Source: Demequina sp. NBRC 110055 (GTDB lineage Bacteria > Actinomycetota > Actinomycetes > Actinomycetales > Demequinaceae). From it: 64,000 nucleotides of DNA. The notes under the pieces were generated by a model. The model did not search any database. It saw nothing but the letters and a program-made list of their open reading frames with translations, and was not told the origin of the DNA. A program made the position numbers and the translations under genes. The stretch is taken from the NCBI RefSeq assembly GCF_002090135.1, contig NZ_BBRL01000011.1:62001-126000 (forward strand). The letters are read 5' to 3'. Of the stretch, positions 8,068 through 17,839 are shown one piece after another. Within the stretch, counting starts at the first letter, position 1; every line of letters begins with the position of its first letter.

Positions 8068-8958
8068 CTAGAGGCTGGCCTCGGCCTTCTCCTTCGATGA
8101 CACGTGCTGGCCGGAGCCCGCGATGATGCGGTGGCGGATCGCTCCGGAGATGGCATCCACGATCAGGGTCACCACGATGACGACGGCGAGCGTGATGCCG
8201 ATCTGCTCCCATTCGCGCTGGCCGAACAGCTGGCCGAGCAGCTGTCCCACACCACCGGCGCCGATGATGCCCAGCACCGCCGAGGCGCGGATGTTGACCT
8301 CGAAGCGGTACAGCCAGAACGCGACCACCTCGGGCAGCACCTGCGACCAGTACGCCCAGCGGAGCACCGGCAGGCCCTTGGCGCCGGATGCCCTGGCAGC
8401 CTCGACGGGGCCAGGGTCGATGCCCTCGAGCGCCTCGGCCGTGAGCTTGCCGAGCGTGCCGACCGCGCCCACGCCGAGCGCCACGGTGCCCGCGACGGGA
8501 CCGAAGCCGAACACCGGCAGCATGATGATGATCGCAAAGACCAGTTCGGGGATGGCGCGGATGAGGTTGAGGAACGCGCGCGTGATCTGCACCGTCACGG
8601 GGCGCGCGACGTTGCGTGCGGCGAGGAACCCGAACGGGATCGAGATCACGGCACCGATCATGGTGCCGACCCACGCCATGTAGACCGACTCCATCATGCG
8701 CTCGAAGGCGAGCGTCCAGTAGCCCGACCACGGCTCGGTGAACGGGTTCTGAAACAGCCCCTCGCCCATCAGGCCCAGGTAGCGCCAGCCCTCGGTGAAG
8801 ACGTCGGTGATCTCGCTCCACTTGGCGTTGGACAGCCATGCCGCGCCGCCGAAGATGACGACGAGCGCGATCCACGTGAGCGTCGCCTTGGCCTTCGAGG
8901 GCTCGGCGGGGCGGGTGGGGGCGGCCGATGCCGCGGCCGGCTTGGTCACGGCGCTCAC
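8068..8958 (-). CDS. phnE: Phosphonate-type ABC transporter permease (second permease of cassette 1)
   Basis: 296 aa inner-membrane subunit. An N-terminal Ala/Pro-rich cytoplasmic tail is followed by about six membrane segments. The EAA loop that contacts the ATPase reads EAARASGAKGLPVLRW, and AVLGIIGAGGVGQLL is the usual PhnE signature. Its start overlaps the stop of the other permease by 4 bases, the common mark of translational coupling. Two different permeases imply a heterodimeric channel. The family carries phosphonate, phosphite or organophosphates; which one cannot be told here, as no catabolic phn gene is near. Confidence 0.92.
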   Translation of the reverse strand: MSAVTKPAAASAAPTRPAEPSKAKATLTWIALVVIFGGAAWLSNAKWSEITDVFTEGWRYLGLMGEGLFQNPFTEPWSGYWTLAFERMMESVYMAWVGTMIGAVISIPFGFLAARNVARPVTVQITRAFLNLIRAIPELVFAIIIMLPVFGFGPVAGTVALGVGAVGTLGKLTAEALEGIDPGPVEAARASGAKGLPVLRWAYWSQVLPEVVAFWLYRFEVNIRASAVLGIIGAGGVGQLLGQLFGQREWEQIGITLAVVIVVTLIVDAISGAIRHRIIAGSGQHVSSKEKAEASL

Positions 8959-9763
8959 ACGAACCTCCGGCGCAGGTACTGGCTCAGCTGGTCGATCAGC
9001 AGCACCACCACGAACAGCGCGACCACGATCGCGGACACGTTCTCGTATGCAAAGCGCGAGAACTGCACGTTGATGACCTGGCCGATACCGCCACCGCCCG
9101 CAATACCAATCACGACGGACGAGCGGATGTTGAGCTCAAAGACATAAAGAAAATAGGACAGGTAGTTGGGCAGGATCTGCGGCAACACCGCCCACCGGGC
9201 ACGCGACCAGGTGCCGGAGCCCGCGGCGTCGACCGCCTCGAGCGGGCCGCGGTCGATCGCGTCGATGGTCTCGCTGGTGAGCTTGGCCGCGATGCCGATG
9301 TTGAACAGGATCAGCGCCAGGATTCCGGCGAGCGAGCCGACTCCCACGAGCGCGACGAAGATCAGCACGTACGCGATGTCGGGCAGCGAACGCAGCACCG
9401 ACAGGAACCAGCGGGTGGCGCGGTACAGCCAGCCGGAGCGGTTCGTGACGCGCGAGGCCATGAACGAGAACAGCAGGCCCAGCCCGGCGCCGATGAACGT
9501 GGCGACGATCGCGATCGCGATGGTCTCGACCCATGCGTCCCACACGCGCCAGATGAAGGGCCAGTTCGGGCTGAGGAACTGTTCGATGACCACCCAGCCG
9601 TTGGACCAGTTCTCGATGAGGGGGCGCAGCGAGAAGCCCATCGAGTGCCCGGCCCACCACGTGAAGACCGCGGCCAGCACGAGGCCCACGATCACGGGGA
9701 TCGAGGGGGCCGGCTTCTTGGGCCGCGGCGTGACGGGGGCCGATGCCGTGGTGACTTGGGAGG

Positions 9764-9767
<4 letters not shown>
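8955..9767 (-). CDS. phnE: Phosphonate-type ABC transporter permease (first permease of cassette 1)
   Basis: 270 aa. Membrane segments begin at IPVIVGLVLAAVFTWW. The EAA-like loop is LEAVDAAGSGTWSRARW, and the conserved SSVVIGIAGGGGIGQVI segment lies near the C-terminus. It overlaps the ATPase gene upstream and the second permease downstream by 4 bases each. It should pair with the other PhnE to form the channel for the substrate delivered by the PhnD lipoprotein encoded at the head of the operon. Confidence 0.92.
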
Positions 9768-10534
<767 letters not shown>

Positions 10535-10591
10535 GAAGTCACTATCTCGTTGGAATGCCGACGCGGTGGCCGCGCCCCGCCGAGCGGGACG

Positions 10592-10610
10592 CGACCACCG
10601 CGTGTGGTCG
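10592..10610 (-). other. Stem-loop between phnD and phnC
   Basis: Seven-base arms CGACCAC / GTGGTCG with a 5-base loop, placed 7 bases past the phnD stop codon in the direction of transcription. Such structures after binding-protein genes commonly protect the upstream message and lower downstream expression, giving excess binding protein. That role is inferred from position only. Confidence 0.55.
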
Positions 10611-10616
10611 GGCTGT

Positions 10617-11678
10617 TTAGCTCTCGCCGAAGTTGGCGGCGACCTGACGGGCCTCGTCGAGCGCGGCCACGTCGGCGGGCTCGAGGCCCTCGATGTTGTA
10701 GACCGCGTCGAGGGCGGCGAGGCCCTCCTCGGTCTCGGCCAGCGCCATCAGGGCGTCGGTGATCTGGGTCTGAGCGTCCTCGGACAGGTCGGAGGAGAGC
10801 ACCACGCCGTCGTTGGGGATGTTCGACGAGTACGCGAACACGACGACCTTCTCGCCGACGTCCGGGAGTTCCTCGGCCAGCTCGGAGCGGGCGTCGTTGA
10901 ACGACGTGCCCACGACGGCGTCACCGTCGTAGACCGACTGCACGGCCTGCGGGTGGCCGCCGGCGAAGAACGATGCCGGCAGGTCGGTCAGCGGGTCGAT
11001 GCCCAGGATGTTCTGGAGCTGCGTGGCCGGGTAGTAGTAGCCCGAGGCCGACGACTCGTCCACGAAGGCGATGTCGGCACCCGGGTCGAGCAGCGCGAGA
11101 GCGTCCTCACCCTGGGGGCCGTCGTAGCCGGTCGCACCGTTGCAGTACGAGTAGTTGACGCCCTCGTCGTCGGCCTCCGTGGTGACCTCGTCCAAGCAGA
11201 ACGTGTCGGGGTCGTTGGTCATCCACTGGGTGACGTAGCTCGACGAGCCGTAGCGCACCGACTGGAGGACCGGCACGGCGCCGGCCTCGTCGACGGCCTG
11301 GACCATGGCGATGGGGCCGAGGAAGCCAATGTCGGCCTGGTCGGTCTGCAGCGCGACGACCACGGCGGCGTACGAGTCGGGGATGAAGGTCGTGACCTCG
11401 ACACCCAGCTCCTCGCCCAGCAGCGCAGCGAGCGTGTCGCCGTCGGTGACGAGCTGGTCAACCTCGTCGGAGGGCACCAGGCCCAAGATGAGCTCCTCGG
11501 GCAAGCCCTCGGACTCCATCGCGTCGTCGGTCGCCTCGGCGGTTGCCTCTGTCGTGGCCCCGGTGGTGGCGCCCGTGGTCGCCTCCTCGTCGGTGCCATC
11601 GCTCGAGCAGCCCGCCACGGTCAGCGCGAGCGCGCCCGTGAGCGCGGCCGCCGCCATGGGGTTGAACTTGATCTTCAC
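10617..11678 (-). CDS. phnD: Phosphonate-type substrate-binding lipoprotein
   Basis: About 353 aa from GTG 11678, chosen because it gives a clean lipoprotein signal (KIKF, hydrophobic core, lipobox TVAGC) and has GGAAGG upstream; the frame stays open for 24 more codons without a signal-like start. After the lipidated Cys comes a Thr/Ala/Glu linker, then a PhnD-type periplasmic-binding fold (LILGLVPSDEVDQL, IGFLGPIAMVQA, ASGYYYPATQL). Two Cys (DTFCLDEV and YSYCNGATG) probably form a disulfide and are shared with the second PhnD of the window. It captures the substrate outside the membrane and heads the operon. Confidence 0.92.
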   Translation of the reverse strand: MKIKFNPMAAAALTGALALTVAGCSSDGTDEEATTGATTGATTEATAEATDDAMESEGLPEELILGLVPSDEVDQLVTDGDTLAALLGEELGVEVTTFIPDSYAAVVVALQTDQADIGFLGPIAMVQAVDEAGAVPVLQSVRYGSSSYVTQWMTNDPDTFCLDEVTTEADDEGVNYSYCNGATGYDGPQGEDALALLDPGADIAFVDESSASGYYYPATQLQNILGIDPLTDLPASFFAGGHPQAVQSVYDGDAVVGTSFNDARSELAEELPDVGEKVVVFAYSSNIPNDGVVLSSDLSEDAQTQITDALMALAETEEGLAALDAVYNIEGLEPADVAALDEARQVAANFGES

Positions 11679-11926
11679 AGTCTCGTCTACCTTCCGGTCG
11701 GTATAGCCAGCCGCCCCCTGCCGGCGGCGCTGGTCGCGTCGCCGCATCAACGCGGCTTCCTAGGACCGTACCCGCCCGCGCGGGCGCGTGGCGCGGGAAC
11801 GAGGAGATTTATCGTGCCTGTAACAGGGATTTCACTCAGACGTTCCCTGGACGAGACGTTCTTGTGACCTTTGAACGCTGGACAATCCGTTCACGGCGTG
11901 CCTCCGGCTTAGACCCCTACCTCGGG

Positions 11927-13864
11927 TCAGGACTCGCGCAGCTCGCGCCGGCGCGTCTCGAGTCGGATCATCTCCGCGAAGGCCTCCTGCGCCTCGGGAG
12001 TCCCCGTGCCCGCGCGCTGCATGCGCCCGCGCAGCGCCGCAACCTGGCGAGTGAGGCTCAGGTCGAGCACCCGCGCCAACACCGTCCCCGCGTAGTGCCC
12101 CAAGGTCTCCGGCTTGTCGTGTGGCAGGGGCGACACGGCGAGCTCGGAGATGGTCGCCACGAGGGTCTCACCGGCCTGTTCGGCGACATCGTTAGCCCAG
12201 TCGGGGCCCGCGTTGCCCGGACCGCCCGCGGCGAGGATCGCCTCGTAGACCGCGCGGTACTGCGGCACCGTGTAGGACTCAGGGGTCAGTTCCTTCACGA
12301 TGGCGGCGGCAACCGGGTCGTGCGAGATCTCTGTGGGCGCCTGCAGGAGCGTCCCCAAGGAAAGCGCCTCGGCGCGCACCACGGGATCGCGCCGGTCGGG
12401 GCGCGCAGGCCCGGCCGCGGATCTGACCCCGTCCCCACCGGCGCCGCCCACGGGCCCTCCCCACGCATCGGCCGCCTGACCCGAGCCCCCTCGAGAGTCG
12501 CGGCCGCCCGCGCGGCCACGTGACGCATCGGACACCTGTCGGCGCACCACGTCCATCTCCATGCCCAGCCAGCCGGCGAGCAGCCTGGTGTATTCGGGCT
12601 GGATGGCGCGGTCGCGGATGCCCGCGACGACCGGCGCGGCGGCGCGCAGGGCCCCGGCGCGGCCCTCGGGAGTATCGAGGTCGAACTGAGCCAAGGAGGC
12701 GCGGATCACGAACTCGAACAGCGGCTGGCGGTGCTCCAGGAGCGCCTGCACGGCCGCGTCTCCCCCGCCCATGCGCAGGTCGCACGGGTCCTTGCCCTCG
12801 GGGTCCACGGCGACGAAGGTCTGCGCGAGGAACTGCTGGTCCAGCTGGAAAGACTTGAGAGCGGCGTTCTGGCCGGCCTCATCGCCGTCGAAGGTGAAGA
12901 TGACCTTGGCGCCGGTGGAGCCGATCTTCAGTTGGGAGCCGCCGGTGTCGCCCATGAGGCGGCGCACCACCTTGACGTGCTCCTCACCGAAGGCCGTGCC
13001 GCAGGTCGCGACGGCGTTCGTGATGCCCGCGAGGTGGCAGGCCATCACATCCGTGTAGCCCTCGACCACGACGGTGGTGCGCTCGGAGCGGATGGCGCCC
13101 TTGGCGAGGTCGATGCCGTACAGGACCTGGTTCTTCTTGTACAGCGGCGTTTCGGGGGTGTTGAGGTACTTCGGGCCTTGGTCGTCCTCGTGCAGGCGGC
13201 GCGCGCCGAAGCCGATCACCTCGCCCGTCACGTCGCGGATGGGCCACAACAGCCGTCCGCGGAAGCGGTCGTAGATGCCGCGCGCACCCTCGGACACCAG
13301 GCCCGAGGCGCGCAGTTCCTCCTGCGTGAAGCCTTTGGACTGCAGGTGGTCGGTGAGGTGGTTCCAGCCCTGCGGCGCGTAGCCCACGCCAAAGTGGTCG
13401 GCCGCGGCGCGGTCGAAACCGCGGTCGCGCAGGAAGTCGCGCCCGATGCGCGCCTCGGGGGTGTTCAGTTGCTCGCGGAAGTACTCCTGCGCGACCCGGT
13501 GAGCCTCGAGTAACCTCTTGCGCTGGCCGGCGGTGCCCTCGCGGCGCGGCCCGCCTCCGGCCTCGTAGCGCAAGGTCACGCCGGCGCGTTCGGCCAGGTA
13601 TTCGACCGCCTCCGCGAACGGCAGCCCGTCCATGCGCATCACGAACTCGATGACGTCGCCGCCCTCGCCGCAGCCAAAGCAGTGCCAGCGCCCGGCGCCC
13701 GGGCGGACGTGGAACGACGGGGTGCGCTCGTCGTGGAAGGGGCACAGGCCCTTGACGGAGCCCACGCCGGCGGGCTTCAAGGCGACGTGCTGGCCGATGA
13801 TGTCCTCGATGGGCGCGCGCTCGCGCACCTGCGCGATGTCGTCCCTATTGATCGTCCCAGCCAC
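11927..13864 (-). CDS. dnaG: DNA primase
   Basis: 645 aa. It makes RNA primers for chromosomal replication. The CHC2 zinc finger spans residues 41-65 (CPFH, then HCFGC), the helical linker and TOPRIM domain follow (VVVEGYTDVMACHLAGI; FTFDGDEAGQNAALKS; acidic DPEGKDPCDL), and the C-terminal region after about residue 450 is a Gly/Ala/Arg-rich linker plus a DnaB-helicase-binding domain. Length is usual for actinobacteria. It is close to dgt, as in relatives, though separated from it here by four plus-strand genes. Start ATG gives the family N-terminus. Confidence 0.97.
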   Translation of the reverse strand: MAGTINRDDIAQVRERAPIEDIIGQHVALKPAGVGSVKGLCPFHDERTPSFHVRPGAGRWHCFGCGEGGDVIEFVMRMDGLPFAEAVEYLAERAGVTLRYEAGGGPRREGTAGQRKRLLEAHRVAQEYFREQLNTPEARIGRDFLRDRGFDRAAADHFGVGYAPQGWNHLTDHLQSKGFTQEELRASGLVSEGARGIYDRFRGRLLWPIRDVTGEVIGFGARRLHEDDQGPKYLNTPETPLYKKNQVLYGIDLAKGAIRSERTTVVVEGYTDVMACHLAGITNAVATCGTAFGEEHVKVVRRLMGDTGGSQLKIGSTGAKVIFTFDGDEAGQNAALKSFQLDQQFLAQTFVAVDPEGKDPCDLRMGGGDAAVQALLEHRQPLFEFVIRASLAQFDLDTPEGRAGALRAAAPVVAGIRDRAIQPEYTRLLAGWLGMEMDVVRRQVSDASRGRAGGRDSRGGSGQAADAWGGPVGGAGGDGVRSAAGPARPDRRDPVVRAEALSLGTLLQAPTEISHDPVAAAIVKELTPESYTVPQYRAVYEAILAAGGPGNAGPDWANDVAEQAGETLVATISELAVSPLPHDKPETLGHYAGTVLARVLDLSLTRQVAALRGRMQRAGTGTPEAQEAFAEMIRLETRRRELRES

Positions 13865-13894
13865 GGCTGCATGCTACTCGCGGCTCCCCTCCCC

Positions 13895-13924
13895 CGTGGC
13901 GCAGATGTCCTCATTTGCGCCACG
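13895..13924. repeat. Intergenic hairpin, family A
   Basis: Arms CGTGGCGCAGATG and CATTTGCGCCACG (13 bases, one G-T pair) around a 4-base loop, between divergent dnaG and the next gene. A further half-arm (TTGCGCCACG) follows about 15 bases on. The arms resemble those at 18557 and 39780. Confidence 0.7.
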
Positions 13925-14006
13925 ACGGGTGGGGTTGCGCCACGAGCGGAACGCGCGTCGGTCACGGGTACCCTGGTTCGAGTTGCCTTCCATGAAAGGA
14001 ATATCA

Positions 14007-14462
14007 GTGAGAATCGACGCCTTCCTCGCCGACTCGGCCGAGGTTGTCCAGGGCAAGATCTACGCGCTTGGCGCCGGCTGGAACACGATCTACGTGCGCC
14101 AGTTCCCCGCCGCACACCGTCGCCTCGCCGTCGCGGCCACGGTCCACGTGCCCTTCACCGCGACCAACATGTCGCACCAGCTCGAGCTCAAGCTGCTGAC
14201 CGAGGACGGTAAGGAGTACCCCATCGGCATCCGTGCCGATGCCGAGGGCAAGGCCCAGCCCGTGCGCGGCATGGGCGGCGAGTTCACGCTGGGCCGTCCC
14301 GCCCACCTCGTGGACGGCGACGAGCAGGTCGCCTGCTTCGCCTTCACCATCGACGGCATCCGCTTTGTGCAGGCCGGCATGTTCTCCTGGGTCGTCTCGG
14401 TCGACGGCGAAGAGCTCGCGCGCCTTCCCATGCGCGTGCAGCAGTCGCAGCAGCAGAACTAA
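14007..14462 (+). CDS. DUF6941-like protein
   Basis: 151 aa soluble protein from GTG 14007, chosen over the ATG at 13992 because AAAGGA sits 6 bases before it. The N-terminus (VRIDAFLADSAEVVQGKIYALGAGW) and the later two-sheet pattern with HQLELKLLTEDGKE and FAFTIDGIRFVQAGMFSW match the small beta-sandwich family I know as DUF6941, of unknown role. There is no signal peptide or membrane segment. It is the first of four plus-strand genes ending in the polyprenyl-phosphate transporter, 9 bases before the next gene. Family name from memory; function unknown. Confidence 0.8.
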   Translation: MRIDAFLADSAEVVQGKIYALGAGWNTIYVRQFPAAHRRLAVAATVHVPFTATNMSHQLELKLLTEDGKEYPIGIRADAEGKAQPVRGMGGEFTLGRPAHLVDGDEQVACFAFTIDGIRFVQAGMFSWVVSVDGEELARLPMRVQQSQQQN

Positions 14463-14471
14463 CCCCCACGC

Positions 14472-14888
14472 ATGGGTCTGTACGAAGGGCTGGTCCTGCC
14501 GGCCTATCTGGCCGTGTGCGCGTTGCTGGTCATCGGCGGCATCGTCACCATGATCTGGGTGCCGGTGCACCGCGTGCTCAAGTGGATCGTCACCGCCATG
14601 TGGATTGTCACCGCCGTGCACCTCCTCACAGTGCTGGCGATCCTCATCGGCGGTCACAGCGCCCCCATCGTGCTGACCCTGGGCTACCTCTTGGCCTCGG
14701 TCATCCTGGTGCCGCTGCTCGGCATCGGCCGCCTCGGCGAGCCCGATGCCGCCGCCGCGGACCCCGACCCCAACCGCCCCGTCCTCGCGCCCGACCAGAT
14801 CGCGCGCGTCGACGGCGGCGCGGCCGTCATCATCGGCATCGCGGGCGCCGTGCTCGCGTGGCGCGTCGTCATTCTGCTGGGAGGCTGA
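14472..14888 (+). CDS. Hypothetical membrane protein (138 aa)
   Basis: Four predicted membrane helices: YEGLVLPAYLAVCALLVIGG, a Trp-rich segment WIVTAMWIVTAVHLLTVLAI, APIVLTLGYLLASVILVPLL and a C-terminal GAAVIIGIAGAVLAWRVVILL, with an acidic/Pro linker (DPDPNRPVLAPDQIARVDGG) before the last. I do not recognise the family. Its stop is followed at once by the start of the next membrane gene, so the two are probably translated together. A membrane partner of its neighbours is possible, but nothing shows it. Confidence 0.8.
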   Translation: MGLYEGLVLPAYLAVCALLVIGGIVTMIWVPVHRVLKWIVTAMWIVTAVHLLTVLAILIGGHSAPIVLTLGYLLASVILVPLLGIGRLGEPDAAAADPDPNRPVLAPDQIARVDGGAAVIIGIAGAVLAWRVVILLGG

Positions 14889-15305
14889 GTGAACCCCGTC
14901 GGACGCATCGTCCTCATCGCCGCGTATGCCGTGCTCGGCCTCGCGGCGGTGGGCCGGTCCTCGTACCAAATCTCGACCAAGCTGGCCGAGGCACCCCTGC
15001 CCTACCTCATCTCCGGCGTCTCCGCCGTGCTCTACGTGGTCATCGCGATCGCGTTGTGGCGCGGCTGGCGACGCGTGGCGCTGTGGGGCACGTCGCTCGA
15101 GCTCGCCGGCGTCCTGATCGTCGGAACGCTCGGCTACATCGAGTCCGACTGGTGGGCCGACGAGACCGTGTGGACCGGCTACGGCTCCGCCTACGGCTGG
15201 GTGCCGCTCATCCTCCCGCTGGCGGCACTGTGGGTGTTGTTGCGTCGCCGTTCGTCAACGTCGGCCGATGCCGTGGCCGGTTCCCCTGACGAGGTCGCCT
15301 CATGA
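14889..15305 (+). CDS. Hypothetical membrane protein (138 aa)
   Basis: GTG start directly after the previous stop codon. Four hydrophobic segments (IVLIAAYAVLGLAAVG; LISGVSAVLYVVIAIALW; LWGTSLELAGVLIVGTLGY; WVPLILPLAALWVLLRR) and a short polar tail. Family not recognised. Its last codons overlap the ATG of the transporter gene by 4 bases. The tight spacing of four genes here suggests a single transcript. Confidence 0.8.
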   Translation: MNPVGRIVLIAAYAVLGLAAVGRSSYQISTKLAEAPLPYLISGVSAVLYVVIAIALWRGWRRVALWGTSLELAGVLIVGTLGYIESDWWADETVWTGYGSAYGWVPLILPLAALWVLLRRRSSTSADAVAGSPDEVAS

Positions 15306-16264
15306 AGGTTGACGCCGGGCGCACGGCCCTGAATGCCGTGCGTGGCGCACTGATCGGCGCCGCCGAATCCGTGCCCGGGGTCTCCGGCGGCACCATCGCC
15401 CTGATGACGGGCGTCTACGAGACGCTGCTGACCTCCGCAGGTCACTTCATTACGGGCGCGCGCATCGCCGTCGTCGACGTGGTGCGCGGGCGTGGCGTGG
15501 CGCGGGCGCGCGAGGACTACTCGCGCGTGTCGTGGCGCGTCATCATTCCCCTGGGAATCGGCATGGTCGTCGCGCTACTCGCCATGGCGTCGGTCATGGA
15601 GACGCTCGTAGAAGAGCACCCCGAGACCATGCGCGCCCTGTTTTTTGGGCTGGTCCTTGCGTCGCTCTCGGTGCCGTTCAGGCTTGCCGCCCACGCTCCG
15701 ATGCGGGGCCGGCCCGACGGCCGCTGGGGCGGCAAGGACTGGGCGCTCGCGCTGGCCGGCACGGTTGCCGCGGCCGTCATCGTGTCGTTGCCGGGCGGCC
15801 ACCTCGAGCCCTCTCCCCTCGTCCTCGTGCCTGCAGGAGCCATCGCCGTGTCCGCCCTGGCACTTCCCGGGCTGTCGGGATCGTTCCTCCTGCTCACCAT
15901 GGGCCTCTACGAGCCGACACTCGCCGCCGTCAACGACCGCGACCTGGGATACCTGGTCTGGTTCGCACTCGGCTGCGTGATCGGCCTGGTGTCCGTCGTC
16001 AAGGCGCTGCAATTCCTCCTGGAGCACCACCGCCGCAATACGCTCGTGGTCCTGACCGGCGTCATGGCCGGCTCGCTTGTCGCCCTATGGCCCTGGCAGG
16101 CGGAGGACGGAACGAAGCTCGCACCCTACGGAGACCTGATCGCGCCGCTCGTCGCGTTCGTCGCCGGCTTCGTCGTGGTGATCGTCCTGCTCGCGGTCGA
16201 GTCGCGCATTCTCGCGGGTCAGCAGGCCCAGATCGACGCCGACGAGAACACCACCGTCGACTAG
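15302..16264 (+). CDS. popT: DUF368 polyprenyl-phosphate transporter
   Basis: 320 aa polytopic membrane protein of the DUF368 family. The N-terminal signature ALIGAAESVPGVSGGTIALMTGVYE and the second half-repeat LALPGLSGSFLLLTMGLYEP show the inverted-repeat design of the family. DUF368 proteins (PopT) were shown in other bacteria to return undecaprenyl phosphate across the membrane for reuse in cell-wall synthesis; assigning that here is by homology. The symbol is provisional. It is the last gene of the set beginning at 14007. The window also carries a DedA-family gene, the other proposed carrier for the same lipid, and uppS, which makes its precursor. Confidence 0.88.
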   Translation: MKVDAGRTALNAVRGALIGAAESVPGVSGGTIALMTGVYETLLTSAGHFITGARIAVVDVVRGRGVARAREDYSRVSWRVIIPLGIGMVVALLAMASVMETLVEEHPETMRALFFGLVLASLSVPFRLAAHAPMRGRPDGRWGGKDWALALAGTVAAAVIVSLPGGHLEPSPLVLVPAGAIAVSALALPGLSGSFLLLTMGLYEPTLAAVNDRDLGYLVWFALGCVIGLVSVVKALQFLLEHHRRNTLVVLTGVMAGSLVALWPWQAEDGTKLAPYGDLIAPLVAFVAGFVVVIVLLAVESRILAGQQAQIDADENTTVD

Positions 16265-16291
16265 GCCGGACCTGGGCCCACGCCATGGTCC

Positions 16292-16344
16292 TGGCGGGAC
16301 ATGGGGGTCGGAATCGGGCGTGTTTCGACCCTCATGTCCCGCCA
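16292..16344. repeat. Long inverted repeat between convergent popT and dgt
   Basis: Arms of 19 bases (16292-16310 and 16326-16344, beginning TGGCGGGACATG) with one mismatch and a 15-base loop. It lies between the stops of two convergent genes and can serve as a two-way terminator; the long arms also suggest a mobile intergenic repeat. Confidence 0.75.
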
Positions 16345-16370
16345 CGGACGCGGGGTCGCCTGGGCCGCCC

Positions 16371-17633
16371 CTACACCTGGACGCAGTACTTGTGGTGCCA
16401 GTTGTAGGCGGAAGTATCGGTAAGCGACGCGACCTGATCCACGGCCACACGCAGGCGCGCGGCGTCGTCTGACGCCTCGCGGTAATCGGCGGCGAACTGC
16501 GCCTCCATCGCATCGGGACCACGATCCGCGAGGGCGATCACGAGTTCCTTGAGTACTCGTCTCTGCTTCGCGTAGGTGGGGCTGGTCTCGCGCGGGGCCA
16601 TCAGGAAGTGCACGGCGATGCCCTTGAGGATGAGGATCTCGTCGAGGGTGTCCTGCGGCACGACAATGCTGGCGCGGTGGCGAGTCAGTGGCGCGTCGCC
16701 GTGCTCGGCCTGGGTGGCCGAGATGATCGCCTGGGCGAAGCGGCCGATGATCTGGCTCGTCATGTCCTTTAGCGCCGCCAGCGAGGCACGCGTGCCGTCG
16801 TAGCGCTCGGACCACCACGGGAAGGCCTGCAGGCGGCCGAGCGCGGCACTCAGCGCCTCCTCATCTCCACCGCCGTACCACTGGCGCGTGTGTTCGATGA
16901 CGGCTGCGACCTGGCCCGGGTCGCGCAGGGTCGACAGTTGCACGGCCCTGTAGACGATGGAGTCCTCGACGTCGTGGACCGAGTACGCGATGTCGTCGGC
17001 GACGTCCATCACCTGGGCCTCGAGTGACTGCTGAGTGCCGGGCGCGCCCTGGCGCAGCCAGTCGAACACCGGAAGATCGTCCTCGTAGACCCCGAACTTG
17101 CGCGTGGGTGTGCCGTCCGGACGCATGGGGGCGGCGGGTTCGCGCCACGGGTATTTCACGGCGGCGTCGAGGCTTGCGCGCGTGAGGTTCAGGCCCACGC
17201 TGCGGCCGGTCGCGGGGTCGAAGGTCTTGGGCTCGAGGCGGGTCAGCAGGCGCAGCGTCTGCGCGTTGCCCTCAAAGCCGCCAATGTCTCGCGCCACCTT
17301 GTCCAGTGCCCGTTCGCCGTTGTGGCCAAAGGGCGGGTGGCCCAGGTCGTGAGCGAGGCACGCGGCGTCCACGATGTCGGGCGAGCAGCCCAGCGCCTTG
17401 CCGAGCTCACGGCCCACCTGCGCGACCTCGAGTGAGTGGGTGAGGCGCGTGCGGACAAAGTCGCCGCTGCCGAGGCCCAACACCTGGGTCTTGGCGCCGA
17501 GCCTGCGGAGCGCACTCGAGTGCAGGATGCGCGCTCGATCGCGCTCGAAGGGTGAGCGGTGAGCGGCCTTCGCGGGCTCGGAAATAAAGCGTTCGACGTC
17601 GGCCTCGGTGTAGCCGTGCGAGTTCGCGTTCAC
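16371..17633 (-). CDS. dgt: Deoxyguanosinetriphosphate triphosphohydrolase-like HD hydrolase
   Basis: 420 aa. It cleaves dNTPs to nucleoside and triphosphate, a role in nucleotide-pool control. HD-domain metal ligands are visible: His in RLTHSLEVAQVG, the HD pair and following His in ACLAHDLGHPPFGHNGE, and Asp in VMDVADDIAYSVHDVED. The N-terminal SPFERDRARILHSSALRRLGAKTQV is the family signature. Length is that of the shorter dGTPase-like class. It points toward popT, the two transcripts meeting at the inverted repeat. Confidence 0.93.
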   Translation of the reverse strand: MNANSHGYTEADVERFISEPAKAAHRSPFERDRARILHSSALRRLGAKTQVLGLGSGDFVRTRLTHSLEVAQVGRELGKALGCSPDIVDAACLAHDLGHPPFGHNGERALDKVARDIGGFEGNAQTLRLLTRLEPKTFDPATGRSVGLNLTRASLDAAVKYPWREPAAPMRPDGTPTRKFGVYEDDLPVFDWLRQGAPGTQQSLEAQVMDVADDIAYSVHDVEDSIVYRAVQLSTLRDPGQVAAVIEHTRQWYGGGDEEALSAALGRLQAFPWWSERYDGTRASLAALKDMTSQIIGRFAQAIISATQAEHGDAPLTRHRASIVVPQDTLDEILILKGIAVHFLMAPRETSPTYAKQRRVLKELVIALADRGPDAMEAQFAADYREASDDAARLRVAVDQVASLTDTSAYNWHHKYCVQV

Positions 17634-17709
17634 AGGTCCAACTTAGTCATGCCTGGTGAACGCGCGTTGCAGGCGGGCCGCAGGGTGGGCTCCCCACGCC
17701 CGCGCGTGA

Positions 17710-17788
17710 CGATGTGACGGTGATCCTGAACGGGTCCCGGCGTGTCGCCCACATGCCCCAGCGTGTCGGTCAGATCACCGTCACATCG
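17710..17788. repeat. Inverted repeat, family B
   Basis: Perfect 16-base arms CGATGTGACGGTGATC (17710-17725) and its complement (17773-17788), with 47 bases between that contain GCGTGTCG twice. It lies in the divergent dgt/reductase gap. A related, less perfect copy occurs at 32981-33057. Confidence 0.75.
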
Positions 17789-17839
17789 CAACGGGCGCTC
17801 GGCAGGGCAGCGCGGCCCCGTCGGACGTACCGTGGAGTC

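Noticed and set aside
11820-11900. PhoP-type box upstream of the first phnD
   Set aside because: Several GTTC words are present, but not with the regular 11-base spacing of actinobacterial PHO boxes.
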